Program-made: the position numbers and the translations under genes
The notes under the pieces: model-generated
What the model saw: only the letters and a program-made list of their open reading frames with translations
Told to the model about the DNA's origin: nothing
Databases searched by the model: none
Source: Artocarpus heterophyllus
Taxonomy: Eukaryota > Streptophyta > Magnoliopsida > Rosales > Moraceae
Assembly (NCBI GenBank): GCA_025403435.1
Contig: JAJQZP010000046.1
Location: forward strand, 1,002,774-1,066,773
Direction: 5' to 3'
Length of the DNA: 64,000 bases
Shown: piece after piece, positions 13,104-26,600 of the stretch
How positions within the stretch are numbered: the first letter of the stretch is position 1
Layout: every line of letters begins with the position of its first letter

Positions 13104-13737
13104 TTAAATGGAAATGACCTCTTTATTCCAGTTGGTTCTGTAGATCATCCAAAAGAGAACACAAGCTTGTAGCAGTGTCCCAGACAACATTCCATACCAA
13201 ATTCCCTAAAATTTAATTTTGGGGTAAAGAAATAAAAAAAAAATGTTGTCAGAGAAATATTAATATTTAACCCAATTTCCTATTTCAATATTTGTTAATC
13301 ATTTATTTTTCTAAATAAATTAATAATGAGAGGGAATAACTAGCATTAAAGAAATAAGGTCTACGCCTGGAGCCCACATATGTCGAGCTTGTATCCCATT
13401 AAAAGGCCTGAAGGGACCCCAAATAGATAATAACATGCAACATTTACGTATCCTATAACAGATTGCCATCCAGCTCCAACGGCAACACCTAACAAACTCA
13501 AAATATATATCAGAACAGACATAAAAAAAACATATAAAGAATGAAAAGAAAAGATATTAGAAAGAAAACAATTACATAAATTAAGGATTAATGATCATAA
13601 CAATAACAAATTTAATTACCAGATAAAACAGGTTGAACGTCGTTAATGATAATACCAATTGCCAGCACTGGGGTGAGCTGCTTAACAAGATTTTTGACAT
13701 CTGTGTCCTTAGAAAATAAGGATGGATATTCATTGCG

Positions 13738-14262
13738 CACTACAAGAAAAACTACATTTAATGACATATTATTTACAACATTTAGTTTTTGAATGTTATT
13801 AAAAGTACATACAACAACATTTCCCGCAAACATGTCGTTAATAACATTTGAAACAATAATTAACGACATCTATATAGATGCTATATTAAAGGTATTTTTT
13901 TAACGACAATAGTTTAGTATCGTTAAATTATTTAACGACAAGTAGGAGTGTCATCAAAGCCTTGGAGATTCCACGATACCCCTTATAGACGACATTGATC
14001 AAGATGTCGTCTATAAGAGGTGTCGTGGAATCCCAGAGCTTTGACAACATCTCCTACTTGTCGTTAAATAATTTAACGACACTAAACTATTGTCGTTAAA
14101 AGGAGACATTTAATATGGCATCTATATAGATGTCGTTAATTATTGGTTCAAATGTTATTAACGATATGTTTGTGAGAGATGCCGTTGTATGTATTTTTCA
14201 ACGACATTCAAAAACTATATATCATAAATAATACGTCGTTAAATGTAGTTTTTCTTATAGTG
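13738..14262. mobile_element. CACTA-type foldback MITE in exon 5 of gene 2
   Basis: A 525 bp insertion beginning CACTACAAGAAAAACTACAT and ending ATGTAGTTTTTCTTATAGTG, the terminal motif of plant CACTA (En/Spm) transposons. The flanks GCG (13735-13737) and GTG (14263-14265) fit a 3 bp target duplication with one later C-to-T change. Removing the insert and one flank restores continuity with exon 5 of gene 1. The two halves are nearly complementary over their whole length, meeting near 14000 around ACATTGATCAAGATGT, and carry repeated TTAACGACA words. No transposase is encoded. On the gene's strand a TAA follows soon after entry into the element. Confidence 0.9.
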
Positions 14263-15489
14263 GTGTGTAATGATCAGAATGAGTGATAAAACGACAGCAA
14301 TTAGAAATGAAATTATCAATGCCACCACTAATGAGAATTTAGCTGTTCTTGGGTGAGTTGCTCCTAGCTCATTTGATACTCTCACACTGCAAGGTATTAA
14401 ACAATGTTATAATCTCTTGGGTAAAAGTGAAATGATTTATTTGTATACAAGAGAAATTGAAAACGTATATCGATGAAATAATAGTCGTTGATTAGATATT
14501 GGGATTCTAAAAGTCACCGATCTTATCGCTGCGTTAATGCCATTCATCAGCACGATGGTCCATCCCAATATATTCATGCTGCAAGGTCGATATATATAAA
14601 TTAGTAGTTAAATCATAGAGGTAGTTTAGTATGTATATAATTTTAATTAGGCGCCTTTACTCTTATTAGAATATCGAGACACATGCACTCATGGTGTATG
14701 AACTTATAGACTACAATATAGTATTATGACTATATGCATATCATCAGGAGAACAATTGAGTAGTATTTATTAGGCATTTATGGCTTTAAACAGATAAGCT
14801 ACAAACTATATATATATTTTGATAAGAAAGCCAGGGTCAGACTATATCCAATAAATGCTAATATTTTATTTGTCATCAAAATGTGATACATGGTATATTA
14901 TATGTTATTTTTATTTGTAATTTAATACATAACGTTATTTTAAATATTATATCTTATTTTGTTATAATCATTAAGATTTGAAAGTTGTAAAAATAATTTA
15001 CTTTTAAAATAATTCAAAAATTTGAATATAATAATAATTAAATAGCAAAGTAAAGATATCAATCAATAGCAATTAAATATCAAAATTTAACATATATTTT
15101 ATTTGGTGTTAAATTTAGCACCAAATATAGTGTCAAATTTAAAACTAAAAATAGCAACATATAAAAGGTAATTTTCTTAAGTCAATGTCAATGTTCTGCA
15201 TTGGTCTACTAATTTGACAATCCATTGAGATGTTATGAGAAACCAATTAACAAAAAAAAAAAAAAAAACAAATGGAGGCTGGCTTACATCGATCAATATA
15301 GTGCATATTTATCGTCCAACTTCTTTAAAAATTTGGGTAATTATTCTTTCTTTTTCAATTGAAGCTTGTTACGGCTAAGGATTAAGATGACCTAGTGACA
15401 TTGTATTTTTTTCAGTCAATAAAATAAATATGAGGCGAGAATGACTTATTTTAAACTGTTTATGACTAATTCTATTCAAAAACTGCTTA

Positions 15490-15838
15490 TGAGCCTGTTT
15501 AGATGACCTATAGAAAAGTACTTATGGCTTTTACAAGCACTTATTAAAGAAGTCAAGTCAAGGGTGCTTATGAAAAAAGCACTTATGAAAAAGCTTTATT
15601 ATTTATACTTTTAACCTTATAGTTAAGATAATAACTTAAAAATTCTATCATATCCTTGAATTACATTATTTTTTATATCAATAAAAGCTTTTAACTTGTT
15701 TGATCAAACAAGTTCAAAAGTTCTTCTAAGATCAAAAATAAATTTTTATTCACTATCTAGACACTAATTAAAAAACATACCATATGTTTCTCTTCTATTT
15801 CTTAAACACAAAAGCACAAGCTATCCCAAACGGCCCTA
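15490..15838. mobile_element. hAT-like MITE in intron 3 of pseudogene 2
   Basis: The left end TGAGCCTGTTTAGATGACCT and the reverse complement of the right end, TTAGGGCCGTTTGGGATAGC, form imperfect terminal inverted repeats. AGCACTTAT-type words recur inside in both orientations. I could not fix a clean target duplication. Confidence 0.45.
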
Positions 15839-18103
15839 AGTTTTGTTCCTTTTCAAAGAAGCTAGAAAGAAAAATAGTGCATTGAGAAAGAGTAAAACAT
15901 GCTTACCATATGGACAGGGCATCCAAAGGAACTTGTGCATTCTTAAGATAACCAGCAAACAGAATAATTGCCATGAATTACCATGTTTCCAAGCTGCATC
16001 GGTTGTAAATTACTATAAAATCATGTATAGAAATGTAAATTTACATTAACTGAAATTTATGAAAAAAATTAAAGAGATCCAATTTCCTAAGCTTTTTGTG
16101 CAGTCGAAATTTGTAAAAGAAAAAAGAAAAACTTGCCAAATAATTAGGGTGAGAGAAAAAAAAAAAGATTTAGTTGAATTTAGTCACAAATGACCGAAAA
16201 AGTATCCCATCATTTTATCAGGGCATACTTAATCTAATTAGTCACCTACATTCCATGACTTTCACCAGGGAAATGATCTCCATATGTTTATAAAATTGGA
16301 CACATAATAGCCCATTTGGTTATTTATTTCTAAGGCAACTTCCTTCAAAAAAATATAGTTTAGTTTGTCTGTTACAATATAAACTATCACATAATATGTA
16401 TAAAGCAAAAAAGAAATATAACTTAAAGCTTTCGTTATGGTACGATAAAACAGTACTAACTTACCAAACTCACTCTAAAAGAACCAAACAACGACAGAGA
16501 TTAGGTCAACTTGGTTAAGCGTTGTCTTACCAGATCATGAGGGCCGACGAGAGAGACAACTTGAGGAAGCTCCAGAGATTATGAAGCGCCTTCCACGACC
16601 AGACCACGTTCTCCCACAAGCCCCACTGACTATGTAAACCAGCTGACCCACCACTATGAACCACCACGATCCGTTCAGCGCCACGGCGGCGCCGGCAAGT
16701 CCCCACCCCGGCTTCACTATCAGCAGCCAGCTGAACAACGCGTGAAGCACCAAAGCAGCCGCCGATATCACCGCCATGACCATGATTTTGCTCTGCGACT
16801 GCAAGAACTTGGAGATCGGAATGTTCATGGCGTACGAGAACAGCTGAGGGATCATCCAGGTTGCGAACCCCCCGGAAGCTTCCGAAATCTCCGGAGTCTG
16901 GCCGATCAGCCTCAGCAGCAGCTCGGCGAAGATGTACATTGAGCTCAACAACACTCCAGTAGTCATAAGTATAATCCATGACCTTTGCAAATAAACTCCC
17001 AGCATGTCGACCTGACCCGCTCCGTAAGCTTGGCCGCATAGAGTTCCCAGCGTACATCCCATCCCGATCTTAAAAACATCAAAATAAAATACAATCAATA
17101 AAGATTTTAAGGTCGTTTCTTTTTTTATTTATTTATTATTATTGTTACTATTTGTTTTTTATTACCATGACGCCGTAGGAGAAGCCGGCAAAGACAGAGT
17201 TCTCGACGGAGAAGGCGGCAGGGCTAGAGAGCTGACGCGGCCGACGAAGACTTGAGTGACGGCGCCAAGAGAGTATTGGCAGACGGAGTTTAAGATGGCG
17301 GGGCCGGCGTGGAAGCAGAGCTTCTTAGATTCGTTGGAGAACTCTTTGAAGAAGTCGCGGTCGCCGTCGATTGGCGGGATGTCGTCGGCGGCGTTGGGCG
17401 TGAATTGAGAATGGTTTGTTGGTGGTGGCGGTGGTGGCGGCGGCGGCGGTGGTGGTAGGAGGGACTGCAGTTGCTGCTATCATCCTCCATCGGCAAGCTT
17501 CTTTTTCTTCATTTGTTTCAGTAGTTTACCTGATTCTTGTATACTATTGTCTTCTATGATGAAGCTCTCTTTGTTTAAGTAGTAGTAGAAGAAGGAGATA
17601 AGTCTGTTCAGAATATATATTTATATATATTTTTTGTTAATGTCTGTACCGAATTTTTCGAGAAAAGAGAGGTGAAGTGTTATATATACACACACACATA
17701 TATATAGTGGCAATGTCTGTACCAAACTTTTCGAGAAAAGAGAGGGGAAGATGATGACAGGAGGGAGAAAAGCAAAGGAAAGTAATTATTAAAGCAGATG
17801 AGATATTTGACTAAATTAATTGTTAAACCACACAAGATTTCTTATGGCCTGTATTTTTGTGTGTGTATATATCGTTCTTTTTTCTTTTTTTTGTATTTTT
17901 GTTATAAAGTCCGGTCCCAAACAAAATCTGATCAAATTAATTGTGTATCTAGTGTTATATCCGACGAAATGAGCTAATTAATTTCTGACTTGGGAGATTT
18001 TGCTTGTGTTTTTTTTTTTTTCTTTAGGTAAGAAACTTAAGTGAGAATATATAACATGCGCCCAAAGTTTCTTTCTATTAATCGACACAATCACGAGTTT
18101 CTC

Positions 18104-18104
<1 letters not shown>

Positions 18105-18150
<46 letters not shown>
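18105..18150. repeat. (TA)n microsatellite
   Basis: Uninterrupted TA dinucleotides, longer here than in the duplicate at about 44034-44070. Similar short tracts occur near 650, 9430, 28850 and 58990. Confidence 0.9.
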
Positions 18151-18152
<2 letters not shown>

Positions 18153-19339
18153 ATATACCCCAATCACGTGTTTCACCTTGGTTTCCAACAAACGAAGTAA
18201 TTTTCATAATTTTTTAACTCCTTGATAAATATATAGCCACAGGATAATCTCATGATATTTGCAGCAAGTGGACACGATGGATGATGTTTTATTAATGCTG
18301 GTTTGGTTTCTGTTTGTTTTGTCGGAATTAATTCGAATTATATGTGGGCTAATATATTAAATAAATGTGTATTAATACTATCAAATAAGATTAACCTAAT
18401 TAAAGTGATCTAATAAAGTATAAAGTTTTAGGTTTTAAAGCATCTCATAAAGTGTGGGTACAAAATTATGTGTAGAGACTTAAAGTCTAATTTTTATTTT
18501 TATGATGGGCCAAAATAAAAGTAAAAAAAAGTTAAAAAATATTATAAATGGTTGTGATCCTTGAGTCAGAGTGTAACGTATCTTTTATGCATCTCATCAC
18601 GTAAAAAGAAAGAGAGAAAACTTCCTCTCATAGAAAACATATTTTCTCTCCTCTCACAAAAAAACATACTTTCTTGACTCGAAAGATTAAGAACCAAGAA
18701 TTCAATCGTTTTAATAGATTTAGGTACGCTTCCGCTATAATTCTTGATGAATGAACATGAGTCTTAGGATTTGATGATGGTTTTCATCAGTAAATTTTGT
18801 TCCTTCATGTTTATTTATATTTGTAAGGATCCTTGATGGGGAGTGTTTTGTATTGGTAATCGTCTACCAAAGTGTTTGAACCAAAAGTTTACATGTGAAG
18901 TTAGAATTTAAACATTGTTGAATACGAAAGCTTTATACTATAGCATGTGAGAGTTTTATACTATAGAACTTGAAACTTTGAAGGGTGTTTGGCTAGCTCG
19001 ATTCCAACTTAGTAGTTCAACCCAAATAATGTAAAACTCTCAAATGCTACAGTGTAAAGAAAAAGTATGCTACAGTGTAAAATTCTCATATGCTATATTA
19101 TGTTCATTTCAAACTCTCACTTCTAACTCACTTTTCAAACATCTTATTAACGTTAGAACTCTACAAAATACCCAAAATCCATGCATACTGAGATTCCATA
19201 GTACGCTACTCTTAATCCATTTCATGTGTTTCTATGGACATTTTAGAAATCCACTCCAACAATGCATGTATTGTCTTTTTAGATGACACAGTCGGCTAGC
19301 AAATTTTATTGCCTATAATATTTAATGTTGTTTCATTTC

Positions 19340-19790
19340 CTTCGTCATATTATCGTCCTTTTAGGGGTCATGACCTCTGAGTGTGACAAAGACATTTCAT
19401 AAATTCATGGCGTTTTTTATTTGGTCATGCCGTTTGACTTTTTTGTTGTCGGTTTTAAACAAAAGTGTCGTCTGGTATATACGTGCCCCCTATTTGGCTA
19501 TATCTATGTGATTCAGTTTCGTTTGCTGTCGTTTTTCATTTTATTGTCGTTTTGAATTAATTATTTTCCTGATTAATGTGGTTGAATTCACGTTGTTTTT
19601 TTTTTAGTGTTGTTTGAATATTTAATCGTTATTCTGCATCTGGTGTCGTTTTTGCGGCTCTTTTTTTTTGGCTATGGTTGTCGTTTTATAAATTCATGTC
19701 GTCGTTTTATTGTTTAACGCCGTTACTATACGAGTTCTTTTTGTCAGTGTGGTTTGCAAATAAGATATAATGCAAATTTTTTAGTTGTGT
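19340..19790. repeat. GTCGTTTT-rich degenerate repeat zone
   Basis: The words GTCGTTTT, GCCGTTT and GTGTCGT(C/T)T recur more than ten times in about 450 bp, a density unlike the surrounding DNA. The same zone is at 44760-45225 in copy 2, and a related GATGTCGTT motif occurs near 7020-7230. It may be the subterminal repeat of a decayed DNA transposon; no ends were found. Confidence 0.5.
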
Positions 19791-20857
19791 TCTGTTTTGG
19801 TGCAGTGATTTGTTTTCGCTTCCTCTATTTCATCTGAAGTCAATCTCTGCTTAGCGAATCTTGTTGAATATATACATACATATGTATAAAAATTGAGTGT
19901 TTGGCAGCTAAGAAAGTGCTCGTAAAGTGCAAGAAAGTAGAAGAAAATATCAAAGAAGAAGAGAATATTCTAGAGCCTGTATTTGATGAAAAGCTCGAAC
20001 AATGATTCTATATTCTGAGCTGATATTTATATTAATATGTGGGCAGTTACACAGCTAACTTTCTTAACACAACGTGACAACTTGTTATGGCAGAAAGCTA
20101 ACAACTTGCTAGACTAACATTAACTAGGTATTTTCTTCTTCAATATTTATATGAAAGAAAAATATTTAGGACATGTTTACCATACCGTAAAAAGAATGTA
20201 AATGAAAGATAATAGGATTGGAAAGGACAGTAAAGTATTAGAAGTGAGCATCATTTATTTTCTTTCTAGTATTTCCTTATTTATTTGATGTGATAATGGG
20301 AATGAATCTAATTATCTTTTTAGTATTTACTGACTTAAAAATACATATCTCATTTAATATAATTACTAAAATATCATTTTTACATAACTAATAACTATTA
20401 AATAATAACATTTGAATTTAAATATGTAAGTAAATATTGTATTCATTCCCTTTGATAGGGAATCAATACTAAATGATATGAGAGGATTGATATTTCTTTT
20501 CTCATTCCCTGCATTATATAGGGCCTACAAAACTCTCATTACTGATTTTGTAAGTAAACATATTATTTAAAGAAAAAGAAAATCATGTTTTACTTTCCCT
20601 TTTTTTTGATGCCAAATAAACATGCCCCCATAGCATAAATAGGAAAACAAGGGAGAGAGTAATAAAGGCTTAAAAAGTGAGGAAAATAGAAAAATGAAAA
20701 ATTTTATTGGGCTTGCCTTATCGAAGAGAAACAATATTCCCTAACATGGAGGAAAACCAAAAGGGAGCCACCATTGAGCCTCTCTTAATGTTGCAGATAA
20801 AATAATATAAATATCTCTTCCTCCATGTCTATTTTACTTGAAAAATTGATCATCTCT

Positions 20858-22984
20858 TGTAATACCCTATTTAAATTAATCACAATTAGTATGTAAAATA
20901 GTAAATTAGTGTGCCAATTAAAAAATTTAATCTCCAATTTAAAAAAATATTTTACTTCTTTATTCTAATTCATTTTCTACCATTCAACATTTTGTTTTGA
21001 ATTAAAATTCTAGTATTTTCTTTTATTGTTTTATTTTAATTGCATCACAACCCATGTATTTCCCTAAAATTCTTTGGAGACCCTTAGCTTGGGTCAGATG
21101 ACAAAAGAACCCCTATAGACACAATCTTAGATTTTCATGTGAACACTCCGATACACTCAAACCAATGTCCCCATAGAACAAGTGCAGCCCATGGTCCTCT
21201 GCCTTGAAACTACCTCACTTAAACAATCAAAGAATCACTTAGAACTCCCATATTACTTTGTCGATTCTCTCCCACATTTCCCTTCTCGCTCACACTTTCA
21301 TTATCTGCTCTAAAACTCAAAATCAAGGGCCAATTTGTTTTGCAAACATGAGTAGGAGCACCATCAACTCAACCTCCAATCTAGCCATAATCTGAGGTTA
21401 GAATCTTGTGAACAGATTTAATCTTTCACTTGTAAATTTTATATCTAAAAAGTTTGTTCAAATTCGTGTTCTTGGAACTGAGTTTTCATTAGAAATCAGA
21501 CATGCTTTTATTTAGTTGTTCCTGTAGTATATGGGTATAAAATCTAAAATTTATTATCGTAAACAAAAGGGAAATCATTGCTTTGATTCAATACTAAGAT
21601 TACAAACACATTTGGTTGATTAAACTTAGATTCCTCGGCTGCATATCCAAGTTTTTTATGATTTAAAATTCAAAAATAAAATTTAGTTCATGTTCTTATA
21701 AAGTTTTGTAAAAATCAATGTTTGACAATTTTATACATGTTTTATGCATGAAAATTAAAGAGAATTGTTCATTTATGTTTTAGCATGTTTTTCTAAGTGT
21801 TTTGAATGAGTTTTATACATTAAAAACTAATTTGGAATGAAAAAATTGAGTTAAAGTCAAATCTGTCCACGAAGGGATGAACTGGGTTTTGCCCAGTTCT
21901 GATGAGGGCACGGTCGACTACACCGTGTGTAGTGAGGTCGACCGCATGGTGGCATCCATAGGTTGCCACCTCCCTCCGAGCCCTTTAGGCCTCTCGACAT
22001 ACACCGGTTCAGTTTCTTAACATTTTGAGGTGCAAAATGTTTCTAAAAGCCCCACTATTATGTTTTAAAACCTTAGAAAAATTATTTACATTCCATTATC
22101 ATATATTTATAGAAATGAACACTAATGGTCCATTTATACATAGTAGAAACTTAGAAACTTTATTATATTCTTATTTGTTGTTCGCTAACTTCATTAGAGG
22201 ACTTTTAAGTTTGGGGCAGCACTAGAAGCTAACGTTGCATTGGGTGGGACTTACAAAAATTGAGAGTATCTATAGATTGTATTGGCAATAAGGTAGGATA
22301 TTTTCTATCCTTTCATTGGTAGCTCACTTTGTAAATGATTTTGGCTAATCATTCAATTCTTTAATAATTTCTATTTTGATTTTAAAGTTATTTTTACGCA
22401 TTTAAGGAACTGTATTTTGATATTCTTTCAATTCCGAAAACCCATACAGTGGTGTTTTATCAAGTTTCATATAAGTAAGTATTTATTAGTTTTGTTAAGA
22501 TCTCGAGATTCTATTCCAATAAGTATAATTAGTGAATAATTCTTTTATCTACAACTACAAGTTTTGAATTATGTGATTTTAACCGATTATTTTACTGAGT
22601 CTTTTGTTCACATTTATCGTTTTAAAAATTTCCCTCCCAAGTTTTGTAGAACCAATTGGGTTTGGACTAAGTTTGATGATCATGAAGTATGAGCAGAAAT
22701 GGTGTTTTTCTTTAAGATTGTTGTATACCACGTATATTATACTACTTGTCTCGTTGTCTATGTTAGTCTCATAGTATTATATATATTTTATAAATGATGA
22801 TGTCAGTCTTGTCATATTATTTATAGTTTAATTATATAACATTTTTCGTGGTCAGAGCTCTACGTGACAGCAATTACTATTACTTATGTGACTTCGGATG
22901 AGCATTTAATTTGTTTTCTTTTAGTTTTTAATTTATCTTTGTTTATTTATTTTGGTCACGAGCCCTACTCCTCGAGTCGTGACA
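20858..22984 (-). mobile_element. Solo LTR, Ty3/Gypsy-type, copy 1
   Basis: On the minus strand the sequence starts TGTCACGACTCGAGGAGTAG and ends GGGTATTACA, the usual edges of many plant Gypsy LTRs. The flanks TCTCT and TTTTT match only partly. In copy 2 the flanks are TATCT and TCTTT, so the ancestral target duplication has probably mutated. No internal region follows on either side. Short dyads lie at about 21868-21888 (AACTGGGTTTTGCCCAGTT) and 21910-21945. Confidence 0.6.
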
Positions 22985-23694
22985 TTTTTCTCCATGTTTT
23001 TTATGGTCCGTTTGTTTTATGTATCCTTTAGACTTAATGAACTTAAATTTGGATTTAAGTATTAAAAATCCTTTGGATACGTGTTTGTTTCCCCCAAAAT
23101 CTCAATCAAATGAGTATCAAGAATTCTAGTTTTTAGAGCTCTAAACCCCCTATAAACTCTTGATACTCAGATATCTTTATTATAGTAAAAGCTGAAATTT
23201 CCTCTCTTATATTTGAGAAAAAAAATCATAACTTCTTCATTTGATATTCAATTGAGATGATTTTTTTTCATTGCATTACTAGTGAAGAGAGGAATAAATT
23301 AAGATCAATATTGCATCTTTTTTAGGATCATTGACATTAAGTTTTTATTAGATTTGTTAATAAATCAAAAACTATTTTCACTACCTCTTCTAACACAAAT
23401 TCTAATTTTATTGCATATTTAGATTAAAACTTAAATGCACATCTAAATGTCAATTTGGATAGCAATTCAATTCACTAATTCTAATCTTAATTCAAATCAT
23501 ACAACTCAAAACAAATCACTAATTTGAATCCATTTACAAAAGGACCCTTAATTTCTTCAGCTCTTGATCATCTTTCTACAACGTTTTCTCGAGAATCTGT
23601 GTGTCCGCCCCATTTCCTTATCCTCTCTTCAGCTGCAGAAGCCTGTTATTCATATGCCAAGTTTGAGAATTTTTTTATTTATTTACTTGTCATA
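22985..23694. other. Downstream region of gene 3 with a MITE-like unit
   Basis: From 23005 (GGTCCGTTTGTTTTATG) to about 23547 (ACAAAAGGACC) the ends are inverted, and the right end of the copy 2 version (CAAACAGACCC) is closer to the left. Inner segments such as TTAAATTTGGATTTAAGT and ATTAAAACTTAAATGCACAT also pair. This fits an old MITE that predates the duplication. Confidence 0.45.
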
Positions 23695-26600
23695 TCATTG
23701 CGAAAAAATTTTGGTCAACAAATTGTAACTTATTAATGAAGTTGACCGAGAAAAATAATTCGATACCTCTTTGTTCCAATTCGTTTTATAGACCATCAAG
23801 AAAAGAATTAAAGTCTGAAGCACTGTCCCGGAAAGCATACCAAACCAAATTCCCTGAAAATTGTCATCAAAAAAGAAATTAAATTAAATTTATAAGTGGA
23901 CGAGAACATGTTGGCATCTAAGCAATACGACAAGAATTTGAAGAAGGATAGTCCAAAAAAGGGACCATTATTTCCAAAGAAAAAAAAAGGCCTTCATATA
24001 CTTACTTTAACACCCATGTCGAGCTTGAATCCCATTAAAAGACCCAAAGGAACTCCAAACAGATAATAACAAGCAATGTTCACATAAGCTACAACAGTTT
24101 GCCAACCCGCTCCAATGGCTACCCCTGAATTACCAAAAATGTACATAAAAGATTTAGTGCAAATAAATTCATCAAATCACCAAAGATATAGTAACATGAA
24201 TTATGTATGCATGTACATTTATATATAGATATATATATATATATATATAGGTTGTTTGGAAATGTGCGTAGTTAAAATCACAAAATTGTTATTCAAACCA
24301 ATCTTGCTGTAATATTTTTCTAATAAAATTTAAATTTCAAACCATTTTTCCTACACTCATGATTCAAACTATATTCTCAAATTGCTTAATAATTATATAT
24401 CAACTATAATTACCAGATAAGACAGGTTGGATGTTGTTGATGACAATGCAAAAGGCCAAAACCGGAGTGAGCTGCCTAACAAGAGTTTTGACGTCTGTAT
24501 CGTTTGAAAATAGGGATGGATACTCGTTTCTTGTGATGATCAAGATAAGTGATAATACAGCACCAATTATGAATGAAGTGATCACCGCCACCACTAGCGA
24601 GAATTTTGCTGTTCTTGGATGAGCCGCCCCTAGCTCATTTGATACCCTCACACTAAAATTAAAACAATTTATTATCACATGATCATAAATAAATAAATAT
24701 ATATATATTGCTTTTTCTAATGTAAATAATATTATTGCGACAAAATCATTTTCCAAAGAATAATGTCCAATGGCAATCAGTCATTGAGATTGTGATCATC
24801 CTGCTTAAAAACTGACCTTATTGCTGCATTAAAGCCAAAAGATACCATGACCGTCCATCCCAATATGTTCATGCTGCAAAATTCAATATCAGCCCAATAT
24901 GTAGAACAGGCTGTAATTAATTGTATTGTATCACAAGATGGAATAATTTGAATAACTATAAGTCAATTACTCTTCATAATTCTGTTTTGAGATTATAGAC
25001 TCAGATAACTACTATTTTATATATACAGACAATAGAAATTATGTGCCCTCTTGGTTTGCACCTCTTTCGAGCCTTTGTACTCTGGAAGCGTCCAGGTTTT
25101 GTGGGACCGTAATGCCCTTAGTTTCTCTCATATTCAAGTGACATCATAAAATCAAAATATTTTTTGTGAGGATTATCATTATCATTATTATTGTTGATTT
25201 AAAAGAAAAATGGTATCGCCCGAACAGTCTCTTTGTCCCCACGTACGAAAACTTTTGAACGTTAGAAAGAACATGCACTCATTAAATCTTTGAACGTTAG
25301 CTAGATATCCTTTTAAACCAAATTGGAGGACCTGTTGTTGTCTAGTCCCTATTCTAATTTCGTGGAATCTAGACTTTTCTGTAGTGTCCGGCATAAATAT
25401 TGCTCAGTGTGGTCCCCACCTCCACAAGGAGATGGATCGTATGACAAGACTTTGTATGAGTTTAGTGTGCACCGTAGGATCCTCATTTGGGGTGGACCCC
25501 ATATACATATAAGTTTTACCGAGCCTTGTCTTTTCTCATTCGTGTGACAACGCTAAAAAGGCTTTTTAGGTCTATTCAATTTATTGGTTCGGGGTATAGT
25601 GTTTAGTTTTTTTTTTATACTTTGAAAAATAGATTTAAAATGTTGCAAATAAAAGAAGAGTGTTATGAGATTTTTTTGACGCAAATTGTTAAATTTTGAT
25701 TTGAACCACGTGAACCATTGAAGCAGACAGATGGGTCCTTTGGTTTCATATCTGGTGCTAATCATGATAATTTCGAGCTTTTTGGGGTCTTTAAGATAAT
25801 GATGATTTTGTTAAAGAAGACATTACTTAATAAGTGGTCAAATTACTTACCATATGGAGAGGGCATCCACTGACACCTCTGCATGCTTTAGATATCCAGC
25901 GAAGAGAATAAGAGCCATAAAGTACCACACTTCCAAACTGCGTAAGATTTACAGAATAAAACAATGAATTCATGTTGATAATCTATTTAAGGAAAAAAGA
26001 TACTCAATATTCTTAAAGCTAGAAGAAAAGCTAACAATAAATTAACTTGGAGATACGATTTGATGATAAGTTATCAAGAAACCACGATCTTAGATATTAA
26101 TTTTCTTTCGTTTAAATTTATTATTTTTTTTGTCAAGTGTATATGCAACCATATATTTAAAACCGTTTAAAAATTGAAGTTTTGAATATTTATGTACTAA
26201 AGTCGCAACTTCTAATAAATTTTGAGAAAAGTTTTGTCTGAGGGACAAAGGGATAAATTTGAATTAGAGAAAAAAAAAATAGAATTGGGGACACACGATG
26301 ATGTTTTTGTCCACTTGTATGATACGAATATTTGTAAGTTTCTGTCCACCGCTGAGTACTTGTATCAAAAAATCTTTTCTTTGATACAAAAGTCTTTTTT
26401 TTTTTTTTTTCGGAGATACGTTTGTTTACTGTACGCAAGAGTGTGCTTTTATCTTCTTCTTCTTCTTCCTTTTAACGCAGGTGTTGTTTTCATTCGCTGT
26501 TTGCTTGGCGTTCGTGCCTAGCTCTGATGTAATGAAGACAATGTAGCCTTAAATGATTTTTTTGTTTTTTTTCTGAAGTTCGTTTTCATTACAACAATGA

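Larger units (their letters stand above)
13104..17490 (-). pseudogene. MATE/DETOXIFICATION transporter pseudogene, gene 2
   Basis: All seven exons of the family can be placed: about 17490-17166, 17068-16531, 15993-15907, 14578-14522, 14386-13620, 13488-13367 and 13205-13104 (TAA). The lesions are independent. Exon 1 has at least one single-base deletion, in the segment matching LALAAVS of the paralogs, and the first ATG is out of frame with the conserved reading. Exon 2 is 538 bp instead of 542; the 4 bp loss follows the CGRTWSG segment. Exon 3 has TAA where the paralogs have a Tyr codon after Trp. The exon 4 donor is displaced. Exon 5 is interrupted by a CACTA-type element (13738-14262) that brings an early stop. 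Exon 6 is one codon longer and ends at a GC rather than GT donor. Exon 7 still reads GIWYGMLSGT to the stop. A functional transporter is not possible from this locus. Confidence 0.93.
17602..20857. other. Intergenic region of duplication copy 1
   Basis: Non-coding AT-rich DNA. It contains a (TA)n microsatellite at about 18105-18150 and a zone rich in GTCGTTT words at about 19340-19790. Otherwise no gene or intact element is seen. Confidence 0.6.

Noticed and set aside
26190..26521. Overlapping open frames on both strands in intron 2 of gene 3
   Set aside because: The duplicate region in gene 4 breaks the same frames with indels, so no coding constraint is visible.
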